A DNA stretch of 64,000 nt from Caballeronia sp. INDeC2. Its GTDB lineage: Bacteria; Pseudomonadota; Gammaproteobacteria; Burkholderiales; Burkholderiaceae. The notes under the pieces are model-generated. The model did no database searches, had not been told where the DNA came from, and saw only the letters and a list, made by a program, of their open reading frames with translations. The stretch spans positions 186,001 to 250,000 of the forward strand of contig NZ_JALQDG010000042.1 of assembly GCF_023631325.1 (NCBI RefSeq). Direction: 5' to 3'. A program made the position numbers and the translations under genes. The number at the start of each line of letters is the position of its first letter. Within the stretch, counting starts at the first letter, position 1. Below are positions 9,528-18,273 of the stretch, piece by piece.

Positions 9528-10982
9528 ATGAGTCAATCGTCTGCTTTGCACGACCAGCACGCGCGCGAAACCTTGCGTCTCATCGGCCCCGACCCCGAGG
9601 ACTGGGTCGTCGGACGGCCGGGCATCGATCACAACGTGCTGATCGTCGGCGGTGGACAAACGGGCGCGGCGTTCGCGTTCGCGCTGCGGCGCGCGGGTAT
9701 CGGCAGGGTGAGCGTGATCGACGCCGCGCCCGATGAGACGCGCGCGGGCGTGTGGACCACCTATGCGCGGATGAACCGTCTGCGCACGCCGAAGATCCTT
9801 CCCGGGCCGGAAGCGGGTCTGCCCGGGCTGGGCTTCCAGGCGTGGCACGAGGCGCGTCACGGTACGGCATCGTATGCGGATATCGAACGCATCGGGCGCG
9901 CGCAATGGGCGGAGTATCTCGCGTGGTATCGGCAGTTTCTCGGCATCACGGTCCGCTATGGCACGACGCTCACGCTGATCGAGCCGGCCGGCGCGCACTT
10001 CCGGCTGCATCTGACGATCCGCACGGAGCGCGGCGTCGAGACACGCGTGGAAACCGCGCGCAAGATCATTCTCGGCAACGGCGTCGCGGGCAACGGCAGG
10101 CCGAACATCGTGCCGCCGCTCACGGCGCTGCCGTCGAGCCATCTCGCGCATACGTCGGAGGCGATCGACTTCGCCGCGCTCGCGGGCAAGTCCATTGCGG
10201 TGATCGGCGGCGCTGCCTCGGCTTTCGACGCGGCGGCGACCGCACTCGAAGCCGGTGCGCGCGATGTGCATCTGTTCGTGCGGCGCGCCGATCTGCCCTC
10301 GGTGCCGGTGAGCCGCGCGCGGGCCTATCCTGGCGCCTACGACAACTTTCCCGCGTTGCCCGACGCGGTGCGCTGGCGTCAGGCGCTGCGCTTCAGGCGC
10401 GCCGGCTCGACCGCGCCCGCCGATGCGGTCGAGCGCGCCGCGCGCTTCGCCAACTTCCATCTGCATCTGGGTGCGCCGTGGCATGAAGCGGCGCTCGCGC
10501 ATGGCCGCGTCCAGGCTCGCGCAGCCGACGGCGGCTTCGAATTCGACTTCGTGATCGCGGGAACCGGCTACGCAGTCGATCTGCACGCGCGGCCCGAGCT
10601 TGCGCGCATCGCCGATCATGTGTTGCTCTGGCGCGATCGATATCAGCCCGCGCCGGACGAACGCGACGATGCGCTGGGCGCGCATCCTTATCTCGGCGAC
10701 GCGCTCGAATATCTGGAGAAGGAGCCGGGCGCGGCGCCGTTTCTCGGGAACATCCATGTGTTCAACCCGGCGGGCTTCGTGAGCCGCGGCGTGCCGGTGG
10801 GCGACGTGCCGTGCATGAAGCGCGATATTCCGGCCGTCGTGCGCCGCATCAGCCGGGATCTCTTTCTCGAAGATATCGAAGCACATGAGGCCCGCATGAG
10901 CGCCGATGTGCCGGCGGATTTCGACGCGTCGATTTTCGAGCCGCGCGTATATCGCGAGCGGGATGTCGAATCGGCGGGATGA
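9528..10982 (+). CDS. FAD/NAD(P)-dependent oxidoreductase (flavin monooxygenase-like)
   Basis: A 484-residue cytoplasmic flavoprotein. The start at 9528 (MSQSSALHD) leaves the first dinucleotide-binding motif VLIVGGGQTGAAFA near residue 45. A second Rossmann motif (IAVIGGAASAFDAA) lies near residue 225, and the ATG-like FVIAGTGYAVD near residue 345. This two-dinucleotide architecture is that of flavin-containing/Baeyer-Villiger-type monooxygenases and lysine/ornithine hydroxylases. It follows the Ssu/Tau-like importer and probably oxidises the imported compound, mirroring the LLM monooxygenase of the divergent operon. Substrate unknown. Nothing suggests truncation. Confidence 0.85.
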   Translation: MSQSSALHDQHARETLRLIGPDPEDWVVGRPGIDHNVLIVGGGQTGAAFAFALRRAGIGRVSVIDAAPDETRAGVWTTYARMNRLRTPKILPGPEAGLPGLGFQAWHEARHGTASYADIERIGRAQWAEYLAWYRQFLGITVRYGTTLTLIEPAGAHFRLHLTIRTERGVETRVETARKIILGNGVAGNGRPNIVPPLTALPSSHLAHTSEAIDFAALAGKSIAVIGGAASAFDAAATALEAGARDVHLFVRRADLPSVPVSRARAYPGAYDNFPALPDAVRWRQALRFRRAGSTAPADAVERAARFANFHLHLGAPWHEAALAHGRVQARAADGGFEFDFVIAGTGYAVDLHARPELARIADHVLLWRDRYQPAPDERDDALGAHPYLGDALEYLEKEPGAAPFLGNIHVFNPAGFVSRGVPVGDVPCMKRDIPAVVRRISRDLFLEDIEAHEARMSADVPADFDASIFEPRVYRERDVESAG

Positions 10983-11093
10983 GCGCGCGTCAGGGTTGTA
11001 GTGCGGTACGAATTCGAGTGACCGCTTCCAACGCGCTCGAAGGTCTCTGTAGGCACGCACTGCTTGCAGCGAAACCGGCGCGCGGCGCGGGCT

Positions 11094-11297
11094 ATCCCGC
11101 ATCACCGCGAGATCGGTCACGGTCTCCGACGTACAGGGCACACGCTCGCAGGCTTCGAACAGACCGCGAGCGGTGGAGTCGGGCAGACGCGAGAGGATGG
11201 CGCGGCCCGTCGCCGTGCAATGAACCGGCAATCGCATGCTGATCGGCATGTTGACGAACTCGCGATGCGTCGGAAAGCGCGCGATCCGACACAAATC
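11094..11297 (-). pseudogene. IclR-family regulator remnant (effector-domain fragment)
   Basis: Read leftward, this segment encodes MRLPVHCTATGRAIL followed by LPDSTARGLFEAC and a TVTDLAVMR stretch. This matches the start of the IclR effector-binding domain (the 'LPxHxTAxGRAxLA' region). No helix-turn-helix half precedes it and the usual remainder does not follow, so it is a broken relic. Its upstream edge abuts a transposase fragment within about ten bases. It may be what is left of the regulator of the adjacent oxidoreductase/ABC operon. Confidence 0.55.
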
Positions 11298-11415
11298 GCA
11301 TGCCAGGGCGCGGGGCTCCTCCCAGATGCTCGGCATCGGCAGCATCATTCTTGTTCGACTCGACGAACGGTCGCACGATAGCGCGCCACCAGCCGCTCGA
11401 TGTGGCGTCCCGTCA
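11290..11415 (-). mobile_element. IS110-family transposase fragment
   Basis: The leftward frame contains VRPFVESNKNDAADAE followed by RPGMRFV, the hallmark of the IS110 DEDD transposase ('VKSNKNDxxDAEA...RPxMRFV'). Only about 40 codons survive. A stop precedes the segment at 11413-11415 and the homology ends at MRFV, where an IclR fragment begins. It is an internal scrap of an insertion sequence, not a working element. Confidence 0.5.
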
Positions 11416-11461
11416 GCCTAGGCGGCTCAGCCGCGCGTCCTGGCTGTGAACCCGTTTGGAC

Positions 11462-11610
11462 TTACGCCTCAATGACCGTCAGTCTCTCCCATTCGCGCAT
11501 GGTCAAGCTCACAGGTGGGTTCGGTGACATGGCGGACTCCCGCTGACGAACAGTCGCCAGCTTGCCACCGGTTAAAAACCCGACATCTGTAAATAGCCAG
11601 AACACGACAT
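11462..11610 (-). mobile_element. Left-end remnant of an ISNCY/IS1202-like insertion sequence
   Basis: Read leftward from 11610 the sequence begins TGTCGTGTTCTGGC, like a terminal inverted repeat, and then runs into a 22-codon frame from the ATG at 11530 (MSPNPPVSLTMREWERLTVI) ending at a TAA at 11462-11464. 'MxExxRLxVI' is how several ISNCY-type transposases start. The rest of the transposase is gone. The family assignment is from memory and tentative; the truncated-element reading is stronger than the family name. Confidence 0.35.
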
Positions 11611-11728
11611 TAGGATAAAGCCGCAACATGCCAAAACTTCGCTAATTTGTATTATGTCCAATTAAATCGCCACTAAGGGGCCGTGAAGCGCAATCGAAAC
11701 GGACCTATATCTGATCATCGTTTCCGGT

Positions 11729-12289
11729 GTGAATCACTACCCGCAAGATAAAGAGAGCGCTGTGCTTGGCATCTCAGAAGAGATTCGCTCAAATCGAATT
11801 GCCGCTGTCGGGGTTAAGTCGGACGCAGTTAATGAAGTCGTAGTTCTTTTCGAGACAGGCGCTGCCTTTAATGTGGACGAACTCGGGGCCGCCATCACAG
11901 CAGCGGTCCCGTCCATCTGCCGGATCTCACGTAACTCACCACGAGCCGCAAGATTCGACGTCAGGCGAACGCTCTTTTTGAGGAAGCGCGGTCACGGTCG
12001 ACTCCGCTTACTCTGCGAAATTGACCGTGAGGGTGCGGAAGTTGACAGCCGATCGCCCCGTCTGGCGCGCCCGGAATTGCCTGGCTTCGCCGGCAGAGTT
12101 TTGCCTTGGGGCCAAGCACAAAATGAAGGCGCACTGGTGTTTTCGTTCGACTCGACGCATGGCAGAAGGCAAGTGCCCGGCAACGCATCCACGAAGCGAT
12201 GCTGGCCGAATTGCGCCGACGTGGCCAGCTCGAGGACAGGCGCAAGTTCGGCAGCAAGCATCACCTTATTGCCCCAACGCGACGAATGA
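11729..12289 (+). CDS. Unrecognised reading frame, possibly a composite or decayed gene
   Basis: A 186-codon frame starting at a GTG with no strong ribosome binding site. Its first 65 or so residues look like real protein, with alternating acidic and hydrophobic segments around EVVVLFETGAAF and less GC-biased codons than the neighbours. The second half becomes arginine/serine-rich and low in plausibility. Near its end a different frame on the same strand carries an IS5-like transposase scrap. I recognise no domain. It lies between insertion-sequence relics and may be a gene broken by them. Confidence 0.25.
   Translation: MNHYPQDKESAVLGISEEIRSNRIAAVGVKSDAVNEVVVLFETGAAFNVDELGAAITAAVPSICRISRNSPRAARFDVRRTLFLRKRGHGRLRLLCEIDREGAEVDSRSPRLARPELPGFAGRVLPWGQAQNEGALVFSFDSTHGRRQVPGNASTKRCWPNCADVASSRTGASSAASITLLPQRDE
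12181..12276 (+). mobile_element. IS5-family transposase fragment with internal deletion
   Basis: One rightward frame reads QRIHEAMLAELRRRGQLE directly followed by DRRKFGSKHHLIAP. In IS5/IS427-type transposases 'RIHEALLAEL' and 'DRxxxGSKHHLI' are both present but separated by roughly 25-30 residues carrying the SHVRA segment, which is missing here. So this is a short transposase scrap with an internal deletion. Confidence 0.45.
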
Positions 12290-12299
12290 TTGCATGCCA

Positions 12300-13241
12300 T
12301 CAACGCTGTACCGCCGTCTTGCGCGCGCCTGATGAAGCGGCCCAATCGACCCCGTCGAACGCCGCCTCCAAAAACTCGACGCACGCTTTCACCCGCGCCG
12401 ACGTCGCGAGCCGCGAGGGATACACCGCCCAAACGTCGGCGGCTTGCGTCACGTCCGGCAATACCTGAACCAGGCGACCATCATCGAGATAAGGACGCAC
12501 GTTCCAGATCGAGCGCAGCACGATGCCTCGCCCGGCCTGCGCCCATTGCACCGCCGCTTCGCCGTCGTTGGACGCCAGAGCGCCGCTTACCCTGACGCAC
12601 GCGTGCTCGCCGTCGACGACGAAACGCCACATGCCGAACGGATGATCGCGCTCCTTGATGCAAAGGCATTCGTGTGTCTGCAACTCGGCGACACTCTGCG
12701 GTACGCCACGCGCGCGCAGATACGCCGGCGATGCGCACAGAATGCGGTGATTGGTGGCGAGACGCCTCGCGATCAGGTGCGGCGCGATAGCGTCGCCGAC
12801 GCGGATATCGAGGTCGTAGCCTTCGGCCGCGACATCGACGATGCGATCGAACAAGTCGAGCCGCACGTTCAGTCCCGGATGGCTTTCTACGAAGCGCGCC
12901 AGCAAGGGCGCGACCACTTGCCGCCCGAAGCCGAAGCTGCTGGAGATGCGCACCATGCCGCGCGGGGCATGCCTGACGCCGGACACATCGTCCACCAGCT
13001 GATCCACGTCGTCGAGCAACTGCTGAGCGCGCCGGTAGAGCCGCTCGCCGGCTTCGGTCAGCGCGACGCGCCGCGTCGAACGGAACAAAAGCGGCGCATC
13101 CAGCGCACTCTCGAGAAGCTGGATGCGTTTGCTCACGTACGCCGGTGAAACAGCCAGGAAATCGGCGGCCGCCGAAAAGCTGGCCTTTTGCGCCACGACA
13201 TGAAACACCCGCAGATCGTTCAGATCGAACTGCCGATTCAA
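12300..13241 (-). CDS. LysR-family transcriptional regulator
   Basis: A 313-residue DNA-binding regulator. Residues 6-65 form the winged helix-turn-helix (LNDLRVFHVVAQKASFSAAADF ... VSKRIQLLE); the rest is the periplasmic-binding-protein-like effector domain with the CrgA/PA-type signature SSSFGFGRQVVAPLLARF. The start is a TTG overlapping the stop of the aldehyde dehydrogenase gene (TTGA), so it is translationally coupled to a catabolic gene, an unusual arrangement for LysR proteins, which normally sit divergent from their targets. It probably controls the aldehyde dehydrogenase/CoA-transferase/MFS group to its right. Confidence 0.9.
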   Translation of the reverse strand: MNRQFDLNDLRVFHVVAQKASFSAAADFLAVSPAYVSKRIQLLESALDAPLLFRSTRRVALTEAGERLYRRAQQLLDDVDQLVDDVSGVRHAPRGMVRISSSFGFGRQVVAPLLARFVESHPGLNVRLDLFDRIVDVAAEGYDLDIRVGDAIAPHLIARRLATNHRILCASPAYLRARGVPQSVAELQTHECLCIKERDHPFGMWRFVVDGEHACVRVSGALASNDGEAAVQWAQAGRGIVLRSIWNVRPYLDDGRLVQVLPDVTQAADVWAVYPSRLATSARVKACVEFLEAAFDGVDWAASSGARKTAVQR

Positions 13242-14710
13242 TCGAGTCCACCTTCGCAGACGTATTTGACCGACAGATAATCGTCGAGCCCGTAGCGCGA
13301 CCCTTCGCGACCGTAACCCGACTCCTTCACCCCGCCGAACGGCGCCGCCTCGCTCGATACCGCGCCTTCGTTCGCGCCGATCACGCCCGCCTCGAGTTGC
13401 GCGGACACACGATGAATACGTCGCGCGTCGCGCGTGTAGAAGTACGCGGCGAGGCCGTACGGCGTGTCGTTGGCCGCGCGGATCACGTCTTCCTCCCGCT
13501 CGAAGCGGAACAGCGGCACGACGGGTCCGAAAGTCTCCTCACAGCACACGGCCATGCGGTCGTTCGCATCGAGGAGGACGGTCGGCGCGTAATAGTTCGG
13601 CCCGAGGGCGTCGAGCCGGCGGCCGCCGGTCAGCACGCGCGCGCCGTGCGACAGGGCATCGTCGACATGGCGCGCGATCTTGTCGACGGCGCGCGCATTG
13701 ATCATCGGACCGATCTGCGCGGCTTCGTCCGTGGCGGGCCCGACCTTCAGCGCCTCGACGCGCTCGCCGAGTTTGCGCGCGAACGCATCGTAGACGCCCG
13801 CCTGAACGTAGACGCGGTTCGGGCATACGCACGTCTGGCCGCCGTTACGGAATTTCGAAGCCATGAGCCCCGTGATGGCCGCATCGACGTCGGCGTCGTC
13901 GAACACGATGAACGGCGCGTTGCCGCCGAGTTCGAGCGACAGCTTCTTCAACGTGTCCGCCGACGCGCGCGCGAGATGTTTGCCGACCGCCGTCGAGCCG
14001 GTGAAGGTGATCTTGCGCACGCGCGCGTCGGCGAGCCAGTCGGCGACCGCCGACACGCCCCGCTCGCGCGACGCGGTTATCATGTTGAGCACTCCGTCGG
14101 GCAAACCGGCTTCTTGCGCAAGCCGCGCGAGGGCGAGCGCAGTGAGCGGCGTGTCCTCGGCGGGCTTCGCGACCACCGTGCAGCCGACCGCCAGCGCGGG
14201 CGCGATCTTGCGCGCGATCATCGCCAGCGGGAAATTCCACGGCGTAATGGCCGCCACGATGCCGATCGGCTCCTTCACCGCGATCATGCGCTTGCCTCGC
14301 TGCTGCTCCGGAATGAGGTCGCCGTACACGCGCGGCGCTTCCTCCGCGAACCATTCCACATAGGACGCGCCATAGCGCACCTCGCCGCGCGCCTCGGCCA
14401 GCGGCTTGCCCTGCTCGGTCGACATGATGCGCGCGAGATCTTCCAGATTCGCGAGGATCAGGCCGTGCCAGCGGCGCAGAAAGGCGGCGCGCTCGCGCGG
14501 CAGCGTGCCGCGCCAGCCGGGCAACGCGCGCGCCGCGGCGTCGGTGGCGGCGCGTGCATCGGCGAGCGAGCTGTCGGCGGCCTCGGCGAAGCACTCGCCG
14601 TTGGCCGGATTCGTCACCGGATAGCGTGCGCCTTCGGCCGCGCCGGTCCATCGTCCATCGATCAGATTGCCCGTGCAGACGAGCTCCGGTCGCGTCAGTT
14701 CGAGAAACAT
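13238..14710 (-). CDS. gabD: NAD(P)-dependent succinate-semialdehyde-type dehydrogenase
   Basis: A 490-residue aldehyde dehydrogenase. Visible are the NAD-binding WNFPLAMIARKIAPALA segment near residue 150, the glycine motif FTGSTAVGK near 225, the catalytic glutamate in ELGGNAPFIVFDDAD near 250, the catalytic cysteine in GGQTCVCPNR near 285 (with the second nearby Cys seen in GabD) and CEETFGPVVPLFRF near 385. This pattern fits GabD/SSADH, which oxidises succinate semialdehyde or a similar omega-aldehyde acid to the acid. The start at 14710 gives the usual length. It precedes and overlaps a LysR gene and follows a CoA-transferase, so the true substrate may be a related semialdehyde. Confidence 0.85.
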   Translation of the reverse strand: MFLELTRPELVCTGNLIDGRWTGAAEGARYPVTNPANGECFAEAADSSLADARAATDAAARALPGWRGTLPRERAAFLRRWHGLILANLEDLARIMSTEQGKPLAEARGEVRYGASYVEWFAEEAPRVYGDLIPEQQRGKRMIAVKEPIGIVAAITPWNFPLAMIARKIAPALAVGCTVVAKPAEDTPLTALALARLAQEAGLPDGVLNMITASRERGVSAVADWLADARVRKITFTGSTAVGKHLARASADTLKKLSLELGGNAPFIVFDDADVDAAITGLMASKFRNGGQTCVCPNRVYVQAGVYDAFARKLGERVEALKVGPATDEAAQIGPMINARAVDKIARHVDDALSHGARVLTGGRRLDALGPNYYAPTVLLDANDRMAVCCEETFGPVVPLFRFEREEDVIRAANDTPYGLAAYFYTRDARRIHRVSAQLEAGVIGANEGAVSSEAAPFGGVKESGYGREGSRYGLDDYLSVKYVCEGGLD

Positions 14711-14744
14711 GCGGGATTCCTTGATATAAGAGCGGCGCGCGCGT

Positions 14745-15950
14745 TCAGTCGCCGCGCGCGAAGATAGTGCCGATGTCGTGCATCGCGTCGATCTGGCCGT
14801 CGGCATAGCCGATCTCGCGAAGCACTTCGCGGGTATGCTGGCCGAGCAACGGCGCGGCGCGGCCCGATTGCGACGCATTGCCGCCCGAGAAGCGGATCGG
14901 CAGGCCCAGCCCCTTCACGTCGCCCGCGAGCGGATGGTGCGATTCGACCACCATGCCGCGCGCCTGGGCCTGCGGATGCTCCAGCGCCTGCGCGACGTCG
15001 AGCACCGGGCCTGCGGGCAGGCCGACTTCGTCGAACGCGCGGATCCATTCGTCCGTCGTGCGCGTGACGAGGCGTTCGGTCAAGAGACGCACGAGTTCGT
15101 CGCGATTGGCCATGCGCCCGGCGTTGTCGGCGAAGCGGGCATCGGCGGCGAGCTGCGGCATGTCGAGCACCGACAGCAGGCGCTCGTAGTTGCTCTGATT
15201 CGCCGCGCCGATATTGATCCATCCGTCCTTCGACGCGAACACCTGATACGGCGCGCTCGTCGAGTTGGCCGAGCCCATCTTCTTCGGCAGCGTGCCCTGC
15301 GCGAACCAGCTCGCGGCGGGCCAGTACATCTGCTGCAGCGCGGCCTCGAACAGCGATGTATCGACGATCTGCCCTTCCCCCGTCTTGAGCTTGTGCGTGT
15401 ATGCCGCCGAGATGCCGAGCGCCGCCAGGATGCCCGCGTTGATATCGGCGACCGGCGAGCCGGCCTTGACGGGCGGGCGGCCTTCCTCGCCGGTCAGGCT
15501 CATCATGCCGCTCATGCCCTGCGCGATCAGGTCGAAGCCGCCCTTGCTCGCCCACGGCCCGGTACGGCCGAAGCCGGAAATGCAGCAATAGATGAGGCCC
15601 GGATTCAGTTCCTTCAGCGTCTCGTAGCCGAGGCCGAACTTCTCCATCGTGCCTTCGCGATAGTTTTCCGTGACGACGTCGGCGCTTTGCAGCAGCTTGC
15701 GCAGCACCTCGCGCGCGCCTTCGGTCTTGAGGTTCAGGCCGATGCCCCGCTTGTTGCGGTTGACGATCATGAACGACGCCGATTCGCCGTTGTCGAGCAT
15801 CGGCGAGAAGCGGCGCGAATCGTCCCCGTGCGGAATCTTCTCCACTTTGATGACTTCCGCGCCCATGTCGGCGAGCATCATCCCGCACACCGGGCCCGAC
15901 ATGATGTGCGCCAGCTCGATCACGCGCATTCCGCTCAAAGGTCCTGCCAT
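14745..15950 (-). CDS. CaiB/BaiF (class III) CoA-transferase
   Basis: A 401-residue enzyme of the formyl-CoA transferase family. It opens with GPLSGMRVIELAHIMSGP and AEVIKVEK, contains VNRNKRGIGLNL, ISGFGRTGPWASKGGFDLIAQ, and the catalytic aspartate region GSPVADINAG near residue 170. These enzymes move CoA between carboxylic acids through an aspartyl-CoA thioester. A strong Shine-Dalgarno (AAGGAGAG) precedes the ATG at 15950. Its place between an MFS carrier and an aldehyde dehydrogenase suggests activation of an imported or derived acid; the enoyl-CoA hydratase gene further right could act on the CoA ester. Confidence 0.92.
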   Translation of the reverse strand: MAGPLSGMRVIELAHIMSGPVCGMMLADMGAEVIKVEKIPHGDDSRRFSPMLDNGESASFMIVNRNKRGIGLNLKTEGAREVLRKLLQSADVVTENYREGTMEKFGLGYETLKELNPGLIYCCISGFGRTGPWASKGGFDLIAQGMSGMMSLTGEEGRPPVKAGSPVADINAGILAALGISAAYTHKLKTGEGQIVDTSLFEAALQQMYWPAASWFAQGTLPKKMGSANSTSAPYQVFASKDGWINIGAANQSNYERLLSVLDMPQLAADARFADNAGRMANRDELVRLLTERLVTRTTDEWIRAFDEVGLPAGPVLDVAQALEHPQAQARGMVVESHHPLAGDVKGLGLPIRFSGGNASQSGRAAPLLGQHTREVLREIGYADGQIDAMHDIGTIFARGD

Positions 15951-15980
15951 GTCTCTCTCCTTGTCAGTCGATTCGATGTT

Positions 15981-17282
15981 TCAGGCCGCGCGACGATCGA
16001 CGCCGCCCGCGGCGAGTCTGCGTTCGCGTGTGACGACGAGCACCAGCGCCGCGCCGAACGCGAGCGTCGCGCCGACGACGATCAGCGCCACGTCGGTGCG
16101 CCCCGTTACGGTGTTCAGATAGCCGATGAGATACGGCGCGATGAAGCCGGCCAGATTAGCGATCGCGTTGATGAGCGCGATGCCCGCGGCAGCCGTGACG
16201 CCCGTCAGGAGCGCCGTCGGCAAGCCCCAGAACAGCGCGGGAATCGAGTACACGCCCATGTTGGCGACACAGAGCGCGAACACGCCGAGCGCCGGCTGGC
16301 GCTGCCAGACCACGCACAGCGCGAAGCCCACGGCCGCCGTGACGTACGCGATCGTCAGGTGCCAGCGCAGGTCGTTGCGGCGGCTCGAACTCAGGCCCAT
16401 CAGCACCATCGCGACGATCGCGCAGGCGCTCGGGATCGCCGTCAGCAGGCCGATGCTCAGCGCGTCCTTCACGCCCATGCGCTGCACCAGCGTCGGCATC
16501 CAGAAGCTGATCGCGTAGAGGCCCATCGTGAAGCCGAAGTAGATGGCGATCAGCGCCCACATACGGCCGCTCGCGAGCAGCGCGCCGAAGCCGGTTTCGA
16601 GCTTGTGCCGGTTCTCGCTGGCGAGCACGCCCTGCAGATGACGCTTTTCGTCATCCGAGAGCCACGTCGCCTTGGCGATGCTGTCGTTCATACGGAACCA
16701 GATGTACATGCCTAGCAGTACGGTCGGAATGCCTTCGCAAAGAATCAGCCATTGCCACCCGCGCAGTCCGCCGACATCGCTCATGTAATGCAGGATCGCG
16801 CCCGACACGAGGCTGCCGAACAGCCCCGAGGACGCGAGCGCCACGTAGAACACGCCCCACGCCCGGCTGCGCCGCGCGCCCGGGTACCACTGGCTCATGT
16901 AGTAGATCGCGCCCGGAATGAAGCCCGCTTCGGCGAGGCCGAGCAGAAAGCGCATGACGTAGAACTGCATCGGCGTCTTGACGAAGATCGTCGCGCACGA
17001 GAGCAGGCCCCACGTCAGCATGATGCGCGAGATCCAGCGCCGCGCGCCCACCTTGTGCAGGATGATGTTGCTCGGCACTTCCAGGAGGAAGTAGCCGACG
17101 AAAAAGATGCCCGCGCCGAAGCCATAGACCGCGTCGCTGAAATGCAGGTCGCTCGCCATCTGCAGCTTGGCGAAGCCCACGTTCACCCGGTTCACATAGG
17201 AAAAGAAAAACGCCAGCATCAGCACCGGGAGAATCCGCATGGATATCTTCCGGAAGAGCCGGTTTTCGTCGATTGGCTGCAT
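15981..17282 (-). CDS. MFS transporter, anion:cation symporter family (ACS, tartrate/galactonate-like)
   Basis: A 433-residue inner-membrane carrier with twelve predicted helices. The N-terminus (LFRKISMRILPVLMLAFFFSYVNRVNVGFAKLQM) and the motif PGAIYYMSQWYPGARRSRA are typical of ACS carriers for tartrate, 4-hydroxyphenylacetate, phthalate or hexonates. The ATG at 17282 is preferred over two in-frame starts up to 17312 because AGGAGAC lies seven bases upstream. It probably provides proton-driven uptake of the acid handled by the neighbouring CoA-transferase and amidohydrolase. Confidence 0.9.
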   Translation of the reverse strand: MQPIDENRLFRKISMRILPVLMLAFFFSYVNRVNVGFAKLQMASDLHFSDAVYGFGAGIFFVGYFLLEVPSNIILHKVGARRWISRIMLTWGLLSCATIFVKTPMQFYVMRFLLGLAEAGFIPGAIYYMSQWYPGARRSRAWGVFYVALASSGLFGSLVSGAILHYMSDVGGLRGWQWLILCEGIPTVLLGMYIWFRMNDSIAKATWLSDDEKRHLQGVLASENRHKLETGFGALLASGRMWALIAIYFGFTMGLYAISFWMPTLVQRMGVKDALSIGLLTAIPSACAIVAMVLMGLSSSRRNDLRWHLTIAYVTAAVGFALCVVWQRQPALGVFALCVANMGVYSIPALFWGLPTALLTGVTAAAGIALINAIANLAGFIAPYLIGYLNTVTGRTDVALIVVGATLAFGAALVLVVTRERRLAAGGVDRRAA

Positions 17283-17331
17283 GTTCGTCTCCTGATCCAT
17301 CGTTATGGTCATGTGTTCGGGCGGGTTCGGT

Positions 17332-18273
17332 TCATGCCGCGTTCACCCGATAAACGCGCCGGCACGTTCCGGCGAACAACGCGCGCAGTTGCGTTTCGTC
17401 TGCGTCGGGCAAGGCGCCGGTGACATCGGCGATCATCTGCGCGAAGCTCGCCGAGAGACTCCCGACCGGCAGGTTGCTCGCGAACATCGAACGCTCGTAA
17501 CCGAACAGGTCGACCGCCTCGCGCACCACGCGCCGGTTGCTTGCGCTGTCCCACACACCGCCCTTCAGGCCCAGTTCCGAGACCTTGAGGTGCACGTTCG
17601 GGCAATCGGCTAGGGCCTTCATGCCGCGTCGCCATACTGCCAGCCCCGTGTCCGAGCGATCCAGCGGCAGGCCGAGATGGTTCAGCACGACGGTCGTGTC
17701 CGGAATGCCGCGCACCACTTGCGCGGCTTCTTCGAGATGCCAGTACGGCACGCGCAGATCCCACGACAATCCGAAGCGCGCCAGCAGCGCAAGGCCGCTC
17801 AACCACTTGTCGTCCTGCATCGTGCCCGGCTCGCCACGCACGCTCGACGACGCGTCTGGCGCGGTGACCGGCTTCGAGCGCACGCCGCGCACGAGCGGAT
17901 GGCCGGCGTGCGCCGCCAGCACTTGCGCGCAGTCGTCCTGCGTGAAGTAGACGTGCGCGACCGCCGCGCACGGCAGGCCTTCGCTTGCCTGCAGGCGCGC
18001 GAGAAAATCGTTCTCCCGCGTCTGCTCGCTGCGGGCGCGCTCCGCTTCCATGTGCACGGTGCCGATCACGTCGAAGCCAGCCGTCGCCGCGCGATAGTCG
18101 TGAGGCAGGAAGTTTCGGCAGATCGCGCGGTAATCGCCGAGAAAAAAGCTCGGGTTGTACGCATCGGTCAGCCACGGATAGCGCCCGTCGGACAGATCGA
18201 AGAAATGATGATGCGCATCGAGGATCGGCAGATCGAAACCGAGCGCATTGCGCGGCGCATCCTCGGTCCGCAT
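17332..18273 (-). CDS. Amidohydrolase family 2 / fuconolactonase-like lactonase (COG3618), copy 1
   Basis: A 313-residue TIM-barrel hydrolase. The metal-binding HxH motif appears as ILDAHHHFFD near residue 20, with the family's YPWLTD shortly after. Further hallmarks are DLRVPYWHLEEAA, VVLNHLGLP, VHLKVSELG and the closing RSMFASNLPV. COG3618 members include L-fuconolactonase and 2-pyrone-4,6-dicarboxylate lactonase, which open lactone rings. A second paralogue sits at 20154-21062 beyond the GntR gene. Its ATG overlaps the dehydrogenase stop by one base (TGATG), so the two are coupled. Confidence 0.87.
   Translation of the reverse strand: MRTEDAPRNALGFDLPILDAHHHFFDLSDGRYPWLTDAYNPSFFLGDYRAICRNFLPHDYRAATAGFDVIGTVHMEAERARSEQTRENDFLARLQASEGLPCAAVAHVYFTQDDCAQVLAAHAGHPLVRGVRSKPVTAPDASSSVRGEPGTMQDDKWLSGLALLARFGLSWDLRVPYWHLEEAAQVVRGIPDTTVVLNHLGLPLDRSDTGLAVWRRGMKALADCPNVHLKVSELGLKGGVWDSASNRRVVREAVDLFGYERSMFASNLPVGSLSASFAQMIADVTGALPDADETQLRALFAGTCRRVYRVNAA

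Noticed and set aside
14778..16715. A 645-codon open frame on the plus strand opposite the CoA-transferase and MFS genes
   Set aside because: Arg/His/Glu-rich antisense shadow of well-supported minus-strand genes; no domain or start signal.
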